From Kitasatospora kifunensis (GTDB lineage: Bacteria; Actinomycetota; Actinomycetes; Streptomycetales; Streptomycetaceae): a stretch of DNA of 64,000 nucleotides. Below the pieces are notes generated by a model. That model did no database searches, was not told where the DNA came from, and saw nothing but the letters and a program-made list of their open reading frames with translations. Each line of letters starts with the position of its first letter. The first letter of the stretch is position 1. Both the position numbers and the translations under genes were made by a program. Shown one piece after another: positions 62,823 through 64,000 of this stretch. Location of the stretch: the NCBI RefSeq assembly GCF_014203855.1, contig NZ_JACHJV010000001.1:5580001-5644000 (forward strand), read 5' to 3'.

Positions 62823-63377
62823 TCACTTCGCCAGGCGGTAGGTCAGATGTGCGACCCCGGTCCTGAAGGTCGCCGACTCCACCAGCGTCAGCTCGTGCTT
62901 CTGGGCCCGCTCGTCCTCGAAGAGGCGTCGCCCGTCGCCCAGTACCACCGGGTGCACCATCAGCGACAGTTCGTCCAGCAGCCCGTTGCCCAGCAGCCAG
63001 CGCACCAGCGTGATGCTGCCGGTGACCGAGATGTCCCGGCCCGGCTGCCGCTTGAGCGCGGCGATGTCCGCCGCCAGGCCCTCGCCGCCCCGGAGCACGG
63101 TCGAGTTCCGCCACTCGACCGACTCCAGCGTGCTGGAGACGACGTACTTGGGCGTGCTGTTGATCTGATCCGCGAACGGCACCTCGCTGCCCTGGTCCGC
63201 CCAGTGCGCGGCGAACTCCTCGTAGGTGGACCGGCCCAGCAGCATGGTGTCGGCGGCAGCGATCTGCGCGCCGAGCGCCATGCCCATCTCCTCGTTCAGG
63301 TAGGGGAAGTGCCAGCGTTCGGGCGCTTCCACGACACCGTCCAGCGAGGCGAAGAAGCCGGCGGTGATCTTCCTCAA
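62823..63377 (-). CDS. Dihydrofolate reductase family protein (RibD C-terminal-like)
   Basis: A 184-residue protein with the DHFR/RibD reductase fold: RKITAGFFASLDGVVEAPERW at the N-terminus, LLGRSTYEEFAAHWADQG, KYVVSSTLESVEWRNSTVL, DISVTGSITLVRWLLGNGLLDELSLMVHPVVLGDGRRLF. These are widespread in actinobacteria and mostly uncharacterised; a true folate role is unlikely. TTG at 63377 is chosen for the GAGAGG six bases before it and the family N-terminus; the frame stays open further upstream into the LysR gene but without similarity. Divergent from the LysR-type regulator, which may control it. Confidence 0.85.
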   Translation of the reverse strand: MRKITAGFFASLDGVVEAPERWHFPYLNEEMGMALGAQIAAADTMLLGRSTYEEFAAHWADQGSEVPFADQINSTPKYVVSSTLESVEWRNSTVLRGGEGLAADIAALKRQPGRDISVTGSITLVRWLLGNGLLDELSLMVHPVVLGDGRRLFEDERAQKHELTLVESATFRTGVAHLTYRLAK

Positions 63378-63435
63378 GGCTGTCCTCTCAGGTCGTTCGG
63401 ATCGGCTGCGCCTACTCTCGATCACCACCACCACC

Positions 63436-63462
63436 TGCAACAATGCCGAATTCTGCAACAAT
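63436..63462. promoter_or_regulatory. Direct repeat TGCAACAAT in the divergent DHFR-like/lysR gap
   Basis: Exact copies at 63436-63444 and 63454-63462, period 18 bp, lying midway between the divergent starts. This is where a LysR-type regulator would be expected to bind, although the repeats are direct rather than the usual dyad. Confidence 0.4.
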
Positions 63463-63491
63463 CGATAACCGTGACTGACCGATCGGAGCAG

Positions 63492-64000
63492 ATGATGGTG
63501 ACGGCACTGGAGCGCCATGAGATCGAGTGCTTCCTCGTCCTTGCCGAGGAACTGCACTTCGGTCGCACCGCCGAGCGGCTGGTGGTGTCACGGGCCCATG
63601 TCAGCCAGACCGTCAAGAAGCTGGAGCGCCGGATCGGCGCCCCGCTGTTCGTGCGGACCAGCCGCAGCGTGGGGCTGACGCCGCTGGGGCAGCAGTTGCA
63701 CGACGATCTCGCCCCGCACTACCAGGCGATGGGCGAGGCGATCGACCGCGCGATCGCCACCGCGCGCGGCCTGAGCGGCACCCTGCGGGTCGGATTCCTG
63801 GGCGCCCTGTGGGGAAACCTGTTCGGGGCCGCGGCCGACCTGTTCGAAGCCGCCAACCCGAGCTGCGAGATCCAGATCCGGGAGGTGCCGTTCGGCGTCG
63901 GCCAGGAACCGCTGCGCTCCGGTGAGATCCACCTGACGAACGTGAGTTTCCCGTTCAGCGACCCGGACCTCAGCACCAGCGCCGCGCTGGTCAGCGAGCC
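63492..64000 (+). CDS. LysR-family transcriptional regulator (3' end cut by window)
   Basis: The first 169 residues of a LysR-type regulator run to the window edge. The N-terminal winged helix-turn-helix is clear: MMVTALERHEIECFLVLAEELHFGRTAERLVVSRAHVSQTVKKLERRIGAPLFVRTSRSVGLTPLGQQL, followed by the start of the effector domain (LRVGFLGALWGNLFGAAADLFEAANPSCEIQIREV). ATG codons at 63492 and 63495 are both possible; GGAG at 63485 favours 63495. A GTG at 63471 is in frame but has no ribosome-binding site. Divergent from the DHFR-like gene, its probable target. Confidence 0.92.
   Translation, partial: MMVTALERHEIECFLVLAEELHFGRTAERLVVSRAHVSQTVKKLERRIGAPLFVRTSRSVGLTPLGQQLHDDLAPHYQAMGEAIDRAIATARGLSGTLRVGFLGALWGNLFGAAADLFEAANPSCEIQIREVPFGVGQEPLRSGEIHLTNVSFPFSDPDLSTSAALVSE

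Overview
The window is a 64 kb piece of a high-GC actinobacterial chromosome, almost certainly from the Streptomycetaceae (Streptomyces, Kitasatospora or Streptacidiphilus). The evidence is the dense G/C-ending codon use, frequent GTG and TTG starts, and gene order. The runs uvrA..uvrC-rapZ-yvcK-whiA-gap-pgk-tpiA-secG, pgl-opcA-zwf-tal-tkt, ctaB/ctaA and sufR-sufB-sufD-Rieske-sufC-sufS-sufU-sufT are, from memory, the order around SCO1958-SCO1919 in S. coelicolor. Most of the window is therefore core chromosome with accessory insertions at the left end, in the middle and at the right end. No tRNA, rRNA, CRISPR array, insertion sequence or origin was seen.

Left end (1-9.6 kb, accessory): a lipid-linked sugar synthase (cut by the window edge) is divergent from a PIG-V-like membrane mannosyltransferase. 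Next come a secreted protein joining a catalytically dead trypsin fold to a mannose-type B-lectin domain, and a small secreted protein. Then follows a 1420-residue secreted polymorphic toxin (ALF repeats, long Ala/Gln coiled regions, HINT domain, RNase A-like toxin tip) with a low-GC downstream gene that is the likely immunity protein.

Core block 1 (9.6-24.2 kb): MBL-fold hydrolase and mycothiol-type isomerase, uvrA, a Tat/Rieske lipoprotein, uvrC, the rapZ-yvcK-whiA cell-envelope/sporulation cluster, then lower glycolysis (gap, pgk, tpiA), secG and an RbpA-family RNA polymerase-binding protein. A GNAT enzyme and a self-regulated GntR/ABC-2 transporter cassette (24.3-27.3 kb) precede the reverse-strand pentose-phosphate operon (tkt, tal, zwf, opcA, pgl; 34.2-27.3 kb).

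Core block 2 (34.6-47.6 kb): haem O and haem A synthases (ctaB, ctaA) for cytochrome oxidase, an LAXTG sortase-substrate surface protein with what looks like the decayed tail of another one beside it, an ABC-2 exporter, and the complete SUF iron-sulfur cluster operon. Upstream of sufR there is a candidate iron box, and a CAAC-N6-GTTG site touches the sufR start codon, suggesting dual control by iron and by cluster status.

Right end (47.6-64 kb, mixed): Uma2-type protein, MFS transporter, two conserved proteins of unknown function, SRPBCC and VOC proteins, the proline catabolism genes (PucR regulator, pruA, putA), an acyltransferase, a CDP-alcohol phosphatidyltransferase, a MetE-like methyltransferase, a DHFR-like reductase and the start of a LysR regulator. 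A striking pattern here is four unrelated short tandem repeats (periods 16, 9, 15 and 17 bp), each beginning at or spanning a stop codon.
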